Position numbers and translations under genes: made by a program. Below are positions 17,356-26,273 of a DNA stretch of 64,000 bases, one piece after another (position 1 is the stretch's first letter; the number at the start of each line of letters is the position of its first letter). The notes under the pieces are model-generated. The model ran no database searches. It worked only from the letters and a program-made list of their open reading frames with translations, and was not told the DNA's origin. The stretch comes from G963662905 sp963662905 (lineage in GTDB: Bacteria > Bacteroidota > Bacteroidia > Bacteroidales > WRLA01): assembly GCA_963662905.2 (NCBI GenBank), contig CAXXFD010000003.1, forward strand, positions 1,860,001-1,924,000, given 5' to 3'.

Positions 17356-20300
17356 ATGAAGAGAATTTTATTGAGTCTGATCATTGTTGTTTGTTGCACA
17401 GCAATGCTGAAATCCCAGGAAGAATACGCGCAATGGCTGCGCTATCCTGCTATATCGCCCGATGGACAGGCAATTTGTTTTGCTGCCCGTGGCGACCTCT
17501 ATCTTGTGGATGTCAAAGGCGGAGTGGCCATTCCGCTTACATTGCATAAATCCTATGATTATATGCCTGTTTGGTCGCCGGACGGAAAAACCATAGTTTT
17601 TGCCTCCGACCGAAACGGTAATTTTGACCTCTACAGCATTGGTGTGGAAAGTGGGAGCCCAAAACGCCTTACATTTTATTCTGGCAGTGAATTGCCCTGG
17701 AGTTTCAGCCCGGATGGTCAGGAAGTTTTGTTCTCAGCCGGAATTGAAGACAGCCCGGATAATATCCTCTTCCCAAGCGGTGCATTAAATGAGCTATATT
17801 CGGTTTCCCTGGCCGACAGCTCTGTAAAACGATTGATTACTTCTCCTGCGGAACATGCCGCTTATAGCAAAGACGGGAAAAGTATCATCTACCAAAACCG
17901 CAAAGGCTATGAAGACCAGTGGAGGAAGCACCATACAAGCTCGGTAACCCGCGACATCAGAAAATACGATATGGAAAGCGGAAAACACTCATTCATAACA
18001 AACTTTGCGGGAGAAGACCGTGATCCGGTTATCGTTGGCGATAAATTATATTACCTGAGCGAAGAAAACGGCAGCATGAATGTTTGGATGATGACACTGG
18101 ACAACCCCAAAGATAAACAACAAGTCACTTTTTTTGAGCAGCATCCGGTGCGTTTTCTTTCGGCAGCTGATCAGGGAACGTTATGCTTTGGGTATAACGG
18201 AGCCATCTATACAATGAAAGCCGGAGCTAAGATGCCGGAGAAATTAAATGTAAATCTCCGCCTGCTTGATCAGGATAATCAAATCGTATTTAAAAAGCAT
18301 AGTGATGGCAGCCGTGAGATGGTCGTTAGTCCAAACGGTAAAGAAGTTGCTTTTATCGTGCGTGGCGATGTGTTTGTTACTTCTTCAGACTATGCAACCA
18401 CTAAGCAAATCACCCAAACAGCCGGTCAGGAACGTAGTGTAAGCTTTAGCCCTGATGGACGCAGCCTGCTTTATGCTGCCGAACGCGATACAAGTTGGAA
18501 TATTTACCAAACAAGCATTGTGCTGGATAATGAACCACGCTTTTCTTCGGCTACTTTGCTGGAAGAAAAACCATTGATTGTGAACGAGAAAGATTGTTTC
18601 CAGCCAAAATTTTCGCCCGATGGAAAAGAAGTGGCTTATCTCGAAGAACGCACAACACTGCGTGTATTTAATATGGATGACAAAAAATCACGCACAGTGA
18701 TGAATGGCGATATGAATTATTCATACAGCGATGGAGATCAGTGGTTTGACTGGAGCCCCGATGGGAAATGGCTGCTTTCGGAATTTTCACCAAATCATCT
18801 TTTTCAGGTTGATGTGGCATTGATCAAAGCTGATGGAAATGGTGAACCCTACAATTTGACACAAAGTGGGTATCATGATTCCCATCCCCGATGGACAAAA
18901 GACGGAAAGGCCATGCTGTGGTTTTCCGATCGTGAGGGAATGCGTTCGCATGGAAGCTGGGGTTCTACACGCGATGCTTATATTATGTTTTTTGAGCCCG
19001 AAGCCTGGAAAAACTTCAATATGACAAAAGAAGAACGCGAATTGCTCAAAGAAGAAAAGAAAAAGGAACAAAAGCCGGACGAAGACAAAAAAGACAAAAA
19101 GAAAAAGAAGGAAGAAAAGGAAGTTAAAAAGGACAGTCTGGAGGTTCAGATTTGTTATAACGGGATGCGTGATCGTGTAAAACGACTTACTATTAACTCA
19201 TCCAACCTTTCTGATGCACTGCTAAGTCCCGATGGCACAAAACTCTATTATTTAGCACGTTTCGAAAAAGGCTACGATCTATGGGAGCATGATTTACTGA
19301 AAAATGAAACCAAACTGCTCTTGAAATTTAGTGGCGGCGGCGGGGCCATGCAGTTTGATAAAGAGGGCAAAAATCTGTTCCTCTACAGCTCGGGAAGCAT
19401 TTACAAAATCCCTGTTTCAGGTGGTAAACCCACGAAGAAAGTTGTTTCGTTCAATGCTGAGCAAAAACTGGACCTTGCCGGAGAGCGGGCATATATGTTC
19501 GAGCATGCATGGCGCCAGTGCCTCAAAAAATTCTATGATACAGCCATGCATCAGGTGGATTGGGATTTTTATGGCGATAACTACCGTCAGTTCCTGCCTT
19601 TTATCAATAATAATTATGATTTTGCAGAAATGATGAGCGAAATGCTGGGCGAGCTCAACGCATCACATACCGGATCGGGCTACAGACATTCTGCTTCTGA
19701 CGGAGACCGCACAGCTTCTTTGGGAATTATTAGCGATTTTAATTTTGAAGGGCCGGGGATCAAGGTGGAAGAAGTTATTGCGGAAGGCCCTCTGGATTAT
19801 CAGGAAAATGTCAAAAAAGGAACATTAATCAAGTCCATTGATGGCACAGCTATTCAGGATTATGCCCATTTTCTCCGGCTGATGAATCATCAAAAAGACA
19901 AAAAAATATTGCTGGTGATTGAGAATAATGGAAAAACCGACAGCCTCACCCTTAAGCCCATCAGCAAAGGCAGTGAAAACGGGCTGCTGTACAAGCGCTG
20001 GATAAAGCGTGAACGCGCACTTTGCGACAGCCTTTCCGGTGGAAGGATTGGTTATGTGCATGTTGCGGGAATGAACAGCAGCAGCTTCAGGCAGTTCTAT
20101 TCCGATGTGCTGGGCCTGAACAGCGATAAAGATGCAATTATTGTGGATACCCGCTTTAATGGTGGTGGTTGGTTGCACGACGATCTGGTGACATTATTGT
20201 CAGGAAAGCCCTATGTGCAGTTTGCCCCGCGTGGTCAAAAGTATGGCTATGACCCCATGACCAAATGGAACAAACCATCGGCAGTGCTGATCAGTGAAGG

Positions 20301-20604
20301 AAATTATTCGGATGCACACGGTTTTCCTTATGCCTACAAAACCCTGGAAATCGGTAAATTAGTTGGTATGCCCGTAGCAGGTACAATGACGGCTGTTTGG
20401 TGGGAAACCCTCCAGGATCCAAGCCTGTATTTTGGTATTCCACAGGTGGGGGCTTTGGATATGAATGATAATTATCTCGAAAACCAACAATTGGAACCGG
20501 ATGTAAAAGTTGATATCGAATACGATGTGGCTGCAAAAGGTTTCGATCAGCAATTGGCTAAAGCTGTTAAAGTGCTTTTGCAGGAAATTGAACAAAAGAA
20601 GTAA
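17356..20604 (+). CDS. Tricorn-like S41 protease, exported
   Basis: A 1082-residue serine protease of the tricorn type. Order of parts: signal peptide (about residues 1-20), TolB/PD40-type beta-propeller repeats (motifs such as WSPDGKTIVFASDRNG and FSPDGKEVAYLEE), a lysine/glutamate-rich linker near residues 560-595, a helical domain, a PDZ-like domain (about 820-880) and the S41 catalytic domain. Candidate catalytic residues are the His in GELNASHTG (about residue 770) and the Ser in GNYSDAHG (about 984), with S followed by D as in tricorn. The substrate-like loop differs from the second copy at 57865-61125 (SDAHGFPY versus SDGDLFPY). It degrades peptides in the periplasm, by inference. A small repeat-protein gene begins 1 bp after it. 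Confidence 0.88.
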   Translation: MKRILLSLIIVVCCTAMLKSQEEYAQWLRYPAISPDGQAICFAARGDLYLVDVKGGVAIPLTLHKSYDYMPVWSPDGKTIVFASDRNGNFDLYSIGVESGSPKRLTFYSGSELPWSFSPDGQEVLFSAGIEDSPDNILFPSGALNELYSVSLADSSVKRLITSPAEHAAYSKDGKSIIYQNRKGYEDQWRKHHTSSVTRDIRKYDMESGKHSFITNFAGEDRDPVIVGDKLYYLSEENGSMNVWMMTLDNPKDKQQVTFFEQHPVRFLSAADQGTLCFGYNGAIYTMKAGAKMPEKLNVNLRLLDQDNQIVFKKHSDGSREMVVSPNGKEVAFIVRGDVFVTSSDYATTKQITQTAGQERSVSFSPDGRSLLYAAERDTSWNIYQTSIVLDNEPRFSSATLLEEKPLIVNEKDCFQPKFSPDGKEVAYLEERTTLRVFNMDDKKSRTVMNGDMNYSYSDGDQWFDWSPDGKWLLSEFSPNHLFQVDVALIKADGNGEPYNLTQSGYHDSHPRWTKDGKAMLWFSDREGMRSHGSWGSTRDAYIMFFEPEAWKNFNMTKEERELLKEEKKKEQKPDEDKKDKKKKKEEKEVKKDSLEVQICYNGMRDRVKRLTINSSNLSDALLSPDGTKLYYLARFEKGYDLWEHDLLKNETKLLLKFSGGGGAMQFDKEGKNLFLYSSGSIYKIPVSGGKPTKKVVSFNAEQKLDLAGERAYMFEHAWRQCLKKFYDTAMHQVDWDFYGDNYRQFLPFINNNYDFAEMMSEMLGELNASHTGSGYRHSASDGDRTASLGIISDFNFEGPGIKVEEVIAEGPLDYQENVKKGTLIKSIDGTAIQDYAHFLRLMNHQKDKKILLVIENNGKTDSLTLKPISKGSENGLLYKRWIKRERALCDSLSGGRIGYVHVAGMNSSSFRQFYSDVLGLNSDKDAIIVDTRFNGGGWLHDDLVTLLSGKPYVQFAPRGQKYGYDPMTKWNKPSAVLISEGNYSDAHGFPYAYKTLEIGKLVGMPVAGTMTAVWWETLQDPSLYFGIPQVGALDMNDNYLENQQLEPDVKVDIEYDVAAKGFDQQLAKAVKVLLQEIEQKK

Positions 20605-20605
20605 A

Positions 20606-20941
20606 ATGAAACGGAATTTGATTATTCTCAGTATTTTTTTTCTGATAGCGCAAGGATTGCTTGCACAGAAAATATATAAATGCGATCATGAATATCAGGC
20701 TGATTTCAAAGTGTTTAGCGTACAACATGAATATCAGGCCGACCTGAAGGTTTATGTTGTGGATCATGAATATCAGGCTAAAAAGAATGGGCTCTGGTAT
20801 TTCGTGAAACACGATTATCAGGCTGATAAAAAAGTATTCTTTACCGATCATGATTATCAGGCCGATTTGAAAATCTATTTTGTGGATTATGAATATCAGG
20901 CCGGATGGCGCAATAAAGAAAAAATGCACCTGCTGCTTTAA
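20606..20941 (+). CDS. Small exported protein built from about six YQAD-type repeats
   Basis: A 111-residue protein: signal peptide (MKRNLIILSIFFLIAQGLLA), then six copies of a roughly 14-18-residue unit. The core reads D/H-x-E/D-Y-Q-A-D-x-K-V/I-Y/F-x-V, for example HEYQADFKVF, HEYQADLKVY, HDYQADKKVF, HDYQADLKIY, ending YEYQAGWRNKEKMHLLL. From memory this layout, with a GLW insert midway and a GWRNK end, resembles the DUF6150 family of Bacteroidota; I could not verify that. The start at 20606 overlaps the end of the tricorn-like gene almost exactly (1 bp gap), so the two are almost certainly cotranscribed. The function is unknown. Confidence 0.8.
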   Translation: MKRNLIILSIFFLIAQGLLAQKIYKCDHEYQADFKVFSVQHEYQADLKVYVVDHEYQAKKNGLWYFVKHDYQADKKVFFTDHDYQADLKIYFVDYEYQAGWRNKEKMHLLL

Positions 20942-20963
20942 TGGAAAAGATTGTCCAATAAAC

Positions 20964-20971
20964 TAATTTTG
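20964..20971 (+). promoter_or_regulatory. Candidate -7 element of mtnA
   Basis: TAATTTTG, a perfect TAnnTTTG match, 59 bp upstream of the mtnA start. No clear -33 box at the right distance. Confidence 0.35.
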
Positions 20972-21029
20972 TGGCACGTTAAACTAATTTTAAACATTCA
21001 GGGAAGAAATCCTGAGTAAAATCTAGATC

Positions 21030-22088
21030 ATGATTGTTAAAGGAACTCATTATAAAACCGTTTGGATGGAAGGACAAAGTGTCTTTCATATCGAGCAAAA
21101 TAAATTGCCTTTTTCCTTCGAAATTTTTGAAGCGAAAACCTATCAGGATACCTGCCACGCGATCAGTAGCATGATTGTCCGCGGTGCCGGCGCTATTGGG
21201 GCTTCTGCCGGATTTGGAATGGCACAGGCTTTTTTGTCTGCACCAAAAAATGGTTTCAAAGCCTATGTGGAACAGGCGCGCAAAGAAATTGAAGCTACCC
21301 GTCCTACAGCCCGCAACCTGTTTTTTGCTACAGAAAAAGTTTTTGAAGCCGGAATGAAATCTGTGGATGAGGCTCTGGCCTGTGCACAACAGCTTGCGGC
21401 AGAAAATGATGCCGACGGTGAACAGATCGGGATTTATGGCGATGGCCTGATCAAAGACGGTTTTCGTATTCAGACCCATTGCAATGCAGGCTGGTTGGGT
21501 TTTGTCGATTGGGGAAGTGCCTTGGCGCCTATCTATCGCGCCCATCGTTCCGGGAAGAAAATATTTGTCTGGGCCGATGAAACGCGTCCCCGAAGCCAGG
21601 GAGCACGGCTCACCGCCTGGGAGATGGTAAATGAAGGCATTGACCACCGCATTGTGCCCGATAATGCCGGAGCTTATCTAATGGCCCAGGGACAGGTGGA
21701 TATGATGATTGTGGGCGCCGACCGTATTGCAGCCAATGGCGATACCGCCAATAAAATCGGGACACTCGAAAAAGCCATCGCAGCAAATTATTATGGTGTC
21801 CCTTTTTATGTGGCAGCGCCAACATCCACTTTTGATATGAACTGTTTGTCCGGAGCCGAAATCCCCATCGAAGAACGCTCCGATGATGAAGTTTTATACC
21901 AGACAGGCCCGGACGAGCAAGGAGATATCCACAAGGTGCTGGTCTGTGCCCCGGGATCCAAAGCCATTAACCCGGCTTTTGATGTCACGCCGGCACAGCT
22001 GATTAAAGGCATTATCACCGAAAAAGGCATCATAGAACCCAATTTGGAAGCCATAAAAAAAATCATCCCCCATGGAAACAGAACTTAA
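21030..22088 (+). CDS. mtnA: S-methyl-5-thioribose-1-phosphate isomerase
   Basis: Methionine-salvage enzyme of the eIF-2B alpha/beta/delta-like fold, which converts 5-methylthioribose 1-phosphate to the ribulose form. Family features in the 352 residues: MIVRGAGAIGASAGFGMA (R-G-A-x-A-I-G), ATRPTARNLFFA, THCNAGWL with the catalytic-region Cys, WADETRPRSQGARLTAWE, and VGADRIAANGDTANKIGT with the catalytic Asp. This is the fuller methylthioribose-phosphate isomerase pattern rather than ribose-1,5-bisphosphate isomerase, but the two are close. The GPP34-family gene starts inside its last 17 bases. No other mtn gene is nearby. Confidence 0.92.
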   Translation: MIVKGTHYKTVWMEGQSVFHIEQNKLPFSFEIFEAKTYQDTCHAISSMIVRGAGAIGASAGFGMAQAFLSAPKNGFKAYVEQARKEIEATRPTARNLFFATEKVFEAGMKSVDEALACAQQLAAENDADGEQIGIYGDGLIKDGFRIQTHCNAGWLGFVDWGSALAPIYRAHRSGKKIFVWADETRPRSQGARLTAWEMVNEGIDHRIVPDNAGAYLMAQGQVDMMIVGADRIAANGDTANKIGTLEKAIAANYYGVPFYVAAPTSTFDMNCLSGAEIPIEERSDDEVLYQTGPDEQGDIHKVLVCAPGSKAINPAFDVTPAQLIKGIITEKGIIEPNLEAIKKIIPHGNRT

Positions 22089-22731
22089 ACTAAAGGAAGC
22101 CTTCCTGATGTTTGCTTATTCGCCAAAAGGCAGCCTCAATTCGGTTCAGCCCGAACCCGGAATTGCAGCAGCCGTTTTAATGGAACTGGTGCGCGAAGGC
22201 AAAATTGCCTTGGAAGGCAAAAGGTTGAAAATATTAAGCCATAAAGCCTCTTCAGATGATTTGAACAACGATATTTTTCAATACCTCAAAAGCAGGAAAA
22301 AGCCACTAAAAATCAAGGATTTTCTTTCCTTATTAAACTGGAAAAGTTTCCATATGAAGAAACGCGTGCGAGCAGAATTGCTGAAAAAACGGGTATTGAC
22401 CGAAGAACGAAAACGTTTTTTGTTTATTCCCTATCGTCTTTATCCGCTGAGCAAAGGGCGCCTGAAAGATCATCTCTCGCGTCATATCCGTGCCACCATT
22501 GATGGAAAGGTGAATGCGGAAGAATATTATTTGTCTTTAATTGCCTTGCTGGAAGCCGGACAAATCCTGCGGCAGGTGTATGATTCACGAAAAGAATACC
22601 GGGCACATAAGACCAAAATCAAGGAAATCCTTAATAACAGCAAGCTGGCCAAAGGGATGAGCGAAACGATTCAGGCCATGCAAATGGCTTTGATAACCAC
22701 TACGGTTATTATTCCTGCAACAACATCATAA
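22072..22731 (+). CDS. GPP34 (GOLPH3-like) family protein
   Basis: A 219-residue cytoplasmic or membrane-peripheral protein that I recognise as GPP34-type. It opens with an FLMFAYSPKGSL-like strand-turn and AAVLMELVREGKIALEGKRLKIL, and later has RVRAELLKKRVLTEERKRFLFIPYRLYPL, the basic region that in yeast Vps74 and GOLPH3 binds PtdIns4P. It ends with the SLIALLEAGQILRQVY stretch. The bacterial role is not known; eukaryotic members retain glycosyltransferases on membranes. It overlaps mtnA by 17 bp and is followed 3 bp later by the aldo/keto reductase, so the three form one transcription unit. Confidence 0.78.
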   Translation: METELKLKEAFLMFAYSPKGSLNSVQPEPGIAAAVLMELVREGKIALEGKRLKILSHKASSDDLNNDIFQYLKSRKKPLKIKDFLSLLNWKSFHMKKRVRAELLKKRVLTEERKRFLFIPYRLYPLSKGRLKDHLSRHIRATIDGKVNAEEYYLSLIALLEAGQILRQVYDSRKEYRAHKTKIKEILNNSKLAKGMSETIQAMQMALITTTVIIPATTS

Positions 22732-22734
22732 ATA

Positions 22735-23577
22735 ATGAAATATAAAAAAGCTGCAAACGGAATGGAAATTCCGCATTTGGGATTTGGAACATGGGAAATC
22801 GGAGGCCGGCACGAAGCTGATTATTCTGAAGATGAAGCTGCGTTAAAGGCTTTGGATAGTGCGCTGCAACTGGGATATACTCATTTCGATACAGCCGAAA
22901 TGTATGGCAAAGGTCATGCTGAGGAAATCCTGGGAGAAGCAATCCGTTCAGCCGGAAAAGCCAGAAAAGACCTGCTGCTGACCTCCAAGGTTTTGCCTGA
23001 AAATTTGGGTTTTGATCATGTCATGCGTGCCTGTGAGCAAAGCCTGAAGCGCCTGCAAACGGATTATCTGGATATGTATCTCGTGCATGAATACAATCCG
23101 CAAATTCCACTCAAAGAAACATTCAGAGCTTTAAACCGCCTGGTCGATGAAAAAGTAATCCGTGCTTTTGGTGTAAGCAATTTTGCGGTGGAACATCTCA
23201 AAGAAGCTTTTAACCACATCCATCATCCCATTGTGCAAAACCAAATTGAATACAGTCTTTGGGTGCGGAACGAAGGGATGATCAACAAAAATATGGAAAC
23301 CGAAATCATTCCGTTTTGCCGGGAAAACGGAATTTTGATAAACGCCTGGAGACCTCTGAAAAAAGGCGAGCTGCAAAGTACTGAACTCATAGACAGGCTT
23401 TGCGTTAAATATAAATGTACTTTACCGGACTTGGCACTGGCCTGGCTGCTGCAAAAGGAAGGAATGATCACCATTGTGAAAAGCCTGAACGAAAAGCATA
23501 TACGGGAAAATTTGAATGCCATGACCCTCACCCTTGAAAAAGAAGATATTGCGGTTCTGGATGCTTTATACGCCTGA
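22735..23577 (+). CDS. Aldo/keto reductase
   Basis: NADPH-dependent carbonyl reductase, 280 residues in a TIM barrel. The catalytic tetrad is visible: D and Y in FDTAEMYGKG, K in LLTSKVLP and H in LVHEY. The family signature GVSNFAVEHLKEAF and the late cofactor segment IVKSLNEKHIRENL are present. It starts 3 bp after the GPP34 gene. The substrate cannot be predicted; the CFGTWEIGGRH-type opening (LGFGTWEIGG) and the length are normal. Confidence 0.92.
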   Translation: MKYKKAANGMEIPHLGFGTWEIGGRHEADYSEDEAALKALDSALQLGYTHFDTAEMYGKGHAEEILGEAIRSAGKARKDLLLTSKVLPENLGFDHVMRACEQSLKRLQTDYLDMYLVHEYNPQIPLKETFRALNRLVDEKVIRAFGVSNFAVEHLKEAFNHIHHPIVQNQIEYSLWVRNEGMINKNMETEIIPFCRENGILINAWRPLKKGELQSTELIDRLCVKYKCTLPDLALAWLLQKEGMITIVKSLNEKHIRENLNAMTLTLEKEDIAVLDALYA

Positions 23578-23664
23578 ACATGATGGATGCAATAGCTAAT
23601 TTGTCAACAATTCTGGCAAAATTCCAATAAGAGTTATCCGAAAAACTGAAAACCGGTGGGTGAA

Positions 23665-23973
23665 ATGGATGAGTTAATGAATAGTTTAAAACCATTGATT
23701 GAAGATTATAAGCGGCTAGCCAATCATGCCATCGAGCAATACAGCCCATTGGTTCAGGGAATAATTTCTTCAAAAACCAAAGATGTCCCTGAGATAAGCC
23801 ATTTACTGGATTATATGCTTGATTTTTGTTGGCATGATGAGATGTTAATGCTTTATCGCCGTCTTTGTCGTTATCTTTATGATATTGATCAGGATGCGGC
23901 CCTTTTTTATGTTGAGGCTTATCGTGAGATGTGGGATGAAGATGGCTTAAAGTTTGGAAATAAAAAAAATTGA
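23665..23973 (+). CDS. Small acidic hypothetical protein
   Basis: A protein of 102 residues starting at ATG 23665; a GTG at 23656 in the same frame would add three residues. It is predicted to be all-helical, acidic and cytoplasmic (IEDYKRLANHAIEQYSPLV, HLLDYMLDFCWHDEMLMLYRRLC, YREMWDE). There is no membrane span or signal. It ends 25 bp before the YgiQ start and is probably cotranscribed with it. I recognise no named domain; the even distribution of conserved-looking aromatic and acidic residues suggests a real short protein. Confidence 0.6.
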   Translation: MDELMNSLKPLIEDYKRLANHAIEQYSPLVQGIISSKTKDVPEISHLLDYMLDFCWHDEMLMLYRRLCRYLYDIDQDAALFYVEAYREMWDEDGLKFGNKKN

Positions 23974-23998
23974 ACAGACAGGGTTTAAAGGAACACAA

Positions 23999-25918
23999 AT
24001 GACAAAACAATACGATATAACAGATTGGCTGCCAACCACAAAAAAGGAGGTGGAACAGCGTGGATGGGATGAACTGGATGTGATCCTTTTCAGTGGCGAT
24101 GCCTACGTGGATCATCCGTCTTTTGGCGCCGCAGTTGTGGGACGGGTCATCGAATCGGAAGGCTATCGGGTGGCCATTGTGCCACAGCCCAACTGGCGTG
24201 ATGATCTGCGCGATTTTAAAAAACTGGGAAAACCGCGTTTGTTTTTTGGCGTCACCAGTGGTTGCATGGACAGCATGGTAAACCATTATACGGCCAATAA
24301 ACGCCTGCGCTCCGATGATTCCTACAGCCCTGATGGCAAAGCCGGTTTCCGACCCGATTATGCCGTTTCTGTTTATACCAAAATCCTGAAAAGATTATGG
24401 CCGGATGTGCCTGTGCTCCTCGGAGGGATCGAAGCATCGCTGCGGCGTTTGACGCATTACGATTATTGGTCGGATAAGCTGAAAGCCGGGATTTTAAGCG
24501 AAACGGAAGCTGACCTTTTGATTTACGGCATGGGCGAAAAGCCTTTGCGTGAATTGCTGAAACGTTTTTCCAATCCGGAGTTTAAACTTAATGAAGTGCA
24601 GGATTTGCCTCAGTCTGTTTTTAGAACCAAATTGCTGCCGGAAGAAATTAAAAACGAAGCAGAAATTCTGCATACCCACGAAGCCTGTATGCGCGATAAA
24701 CGTCTGTATGCCGATAATTTCCGCAAAATCGAAGAAGCTTCGAACCGAATGGAGCCACCGGTTTTGGTGCAGGAAAGCAATGGCGGATTTTTGGTGGTAA
24801 ACAAGCCTTATCCGCCATTGACTACCGAAGAACTTGATTTGGTTTACGATTTGCCTTATACGCGATTGCCACATCCGAAATATAAAAAGCGGGGCGAAAT
24901 CCCGGCCTATACCATGATCCGCCATTCGGTGAATATTCATCGGGGCTGCTTTGGTGGCTGCTCTTTTTGCACCATCAGCATGCATCAGGGTAAATTTATC
25001 CAAAGCCGCTCGGAAGCTTCAGTGCTTCGCGAGTTGGAAGCCGTAACCGAAATGGAAGATTTTAAAGGTTATGTCTCTGATTTGGGTGGGCCATCAGCCA
25101 ATATGTGGCAAATGAAAGGCAAGGATGAAAGCGTTTGTGCAGTTTGCAAACGTTCCAGTTGTATTTATCCCAATGTCTGTAAAAACCTCAATACGGATCA
25201 CAAACCTTTGATAGAACTTTACCGAAAGGCCGGAAAGGTAAAGGGTGTGAAGAAAGTTTTTATCGGCAGCGGAATCCGTTATGATCTTTTTCCTGCGCCG
25301 CTCGGCAATGCACCTGCCGGGAACAGCGGCACGGAATATTTTGATGAGGTCGTGCTCAAACACACCAGTGGCCGGCTGAAAGTGGCTCCCGAACACAGCT
25401 CGCCCATTGTTTTGCAGATGATGCGCAAGCCTTCTTTTGCGCATTTTGAAGCTTTAAAAACACGTTTTGAAAAGCTGAACCAACGCAGCGGCCTCCGCCA
25501 GCAGTTGATCCCGTATTTTATTTCCAGCCATCCCGGTGGTCGGCTCAAAGATATGGCCGATCTGGCACTCAAAACACGCAAACTGGGCTATCGCCTGGAG
25601 CAGGTGCAGGATTTTACACCCACGCCCATGACGCATGCCACAGTGATGTTTCATTCCGGTTACGACCCCTATGGTTTGAAACCCGTTTATACAGCGCGCA
25701 GCAAAGATGAGAAAAATGAGCAGCGGCTTTTGTTTTTCTGGTATAAAGCCGAAAATCATGCCGCCATCCGAAAAGTGCTGATGCAAAATAACCTGCCACA
25801 ATATGTGAAACATCTCGGTATTGGCTCCGGATTTCAGCGCCCGGAAGCCCGACAAAAGCCTTTTGAAAAAAATGATGGAACGTCCAAGAAAAAATGGAAA
25901 GGGAAGAAGAAAAATTAA
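23999..25918 (+). CDS. YgiQ-family radical SAM protein
   Basis: A 639-residue radical S-adenosylmethionine enzyme of the UPF0313/YgiQ type. The N-terminal region (DWLPTTKKEVEQRGWDELDVILFSGDAYVDHPSFG) is characteristic. The cluster-binding C-x3-C-x2-C sits in HRGCFGGCSFCTI near residues 316-325. A second set of cysteines (VCAVCKRSSCIYPNVC) follows. The C-terminal part has the family's HSGYDPY region and ends in a lysine-rich tail. I chose ATG 23999; the frame is open upstream to 23954. The reaction is unknown for the family. Cytoplasmic. Confidence 0.93.
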   Translation: MTKQYDITDWLPTTKKEVEQRGWDELDVILFSGDAYVDHPSFGAAVVGRVIESEGYRVAIVPQPNWRDDLRDFKKLGKPRLFFGVTSGCMDSMVNHYTANKRLRSDDSYSPDGKAGFRPDYAVSVYTKILKRLWPDVPVLLGGIEASLRRLTHYDYWSDKLKAGILSETEADLLIYGMGEKPLRELLKRFSNPEFKLNEVQDLPQSVFRTKLLPEEIKNEAEILHTHEACMRDKRLYADNFRKIEEASNRMEPPVLVQESNGGFLVVNKPYPPLTTEELDLVYDLPYTRLPHPKYKKRGEIPAYTMIRHSVNIHRGCFGGCSFCTISMHQGKFIQSRSEASVLRELEAVTEMEDFKGYVSDLGGPSANMWQMKGKDESVCAVCKRSSCIYPNVCKNLNTDHKPLIELYRKAGKVKGVKKVFIGSGIRYDLFPAPLGNAPAGNSGTEYFDEVVLKHTSGRLKVAPEHSSPIVLQMMRKPSFAHFEALKTRFEKLNQRSGLRQQLIPYFISSHPGGRLKDMADLALKTRKLGYRLEQVQDFTPTPMTHATVMFHSGYDPYGLKPVYTARSKDEKNEQRLLFFWYKAENHAAIRKVLMQNNLPQYVKHLGIGSGFQRPEARQKPFEKNDGTSKKKWKGKKKN

Positions 25919-26045
25919 TCTTTAACCTAATTAGTTTACAAAATATGCTGATTAGCGTACAAACCGCTGCAATTATAAAGAATGCTGGATTTTTGGTGCA
26001 GAAACTTTAAAGCAAAAACAATATCAACTACTGAGAAATAACTGA

Positions 26046-26273
26046 TTAAGTTGTTGTCTTGCGCTTTGAAACCTGCTCCTGCAGTTCCTTCAATCGTTTG
26101 GGGTCGATATCCTTTTTGAGTTCCATCACCGAGCAGGAATCGCAGCCAGTTTTGTGCGTACAGGAATCGCATGGGCTGTCGTCGCGGAAAAACCTTTTGT
26201 ACACCAGCCATAATGCAATTACTGCTGCCACGGCTATAATTATTATACTAATGATTTCCTGGTTTATGTCCAT
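26046..26273 (-). CDS. FeoB-associated-type Cys-rich membrane miniprotein
   Basis: A 75-residue protein: one N-terminal membrane span (EIISIIIIAVAAVIALWLVY) followed by a short Cys-rich segment (CDSCTHKTGCDSCSVM) and a charged tail. That arrangement matches the FeoB-associated Cys-rich membrane protein family, although no feoA/feoB is nearby in this window. The cysteines may bind a metal such as iron or zinc. It overlaps the end of the upstream minus-strand gene by 10 bp, so the two are coupled. The function is inferred from family only. Confidence 0.75.
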   Translation of the reverse strand: MDINQEIISIIIIAVAAVIALWLVYKRFFRDDSPCDSCTHKTGCDSCSVMELKKDIDPKRLKELQEQVSKRKTTT

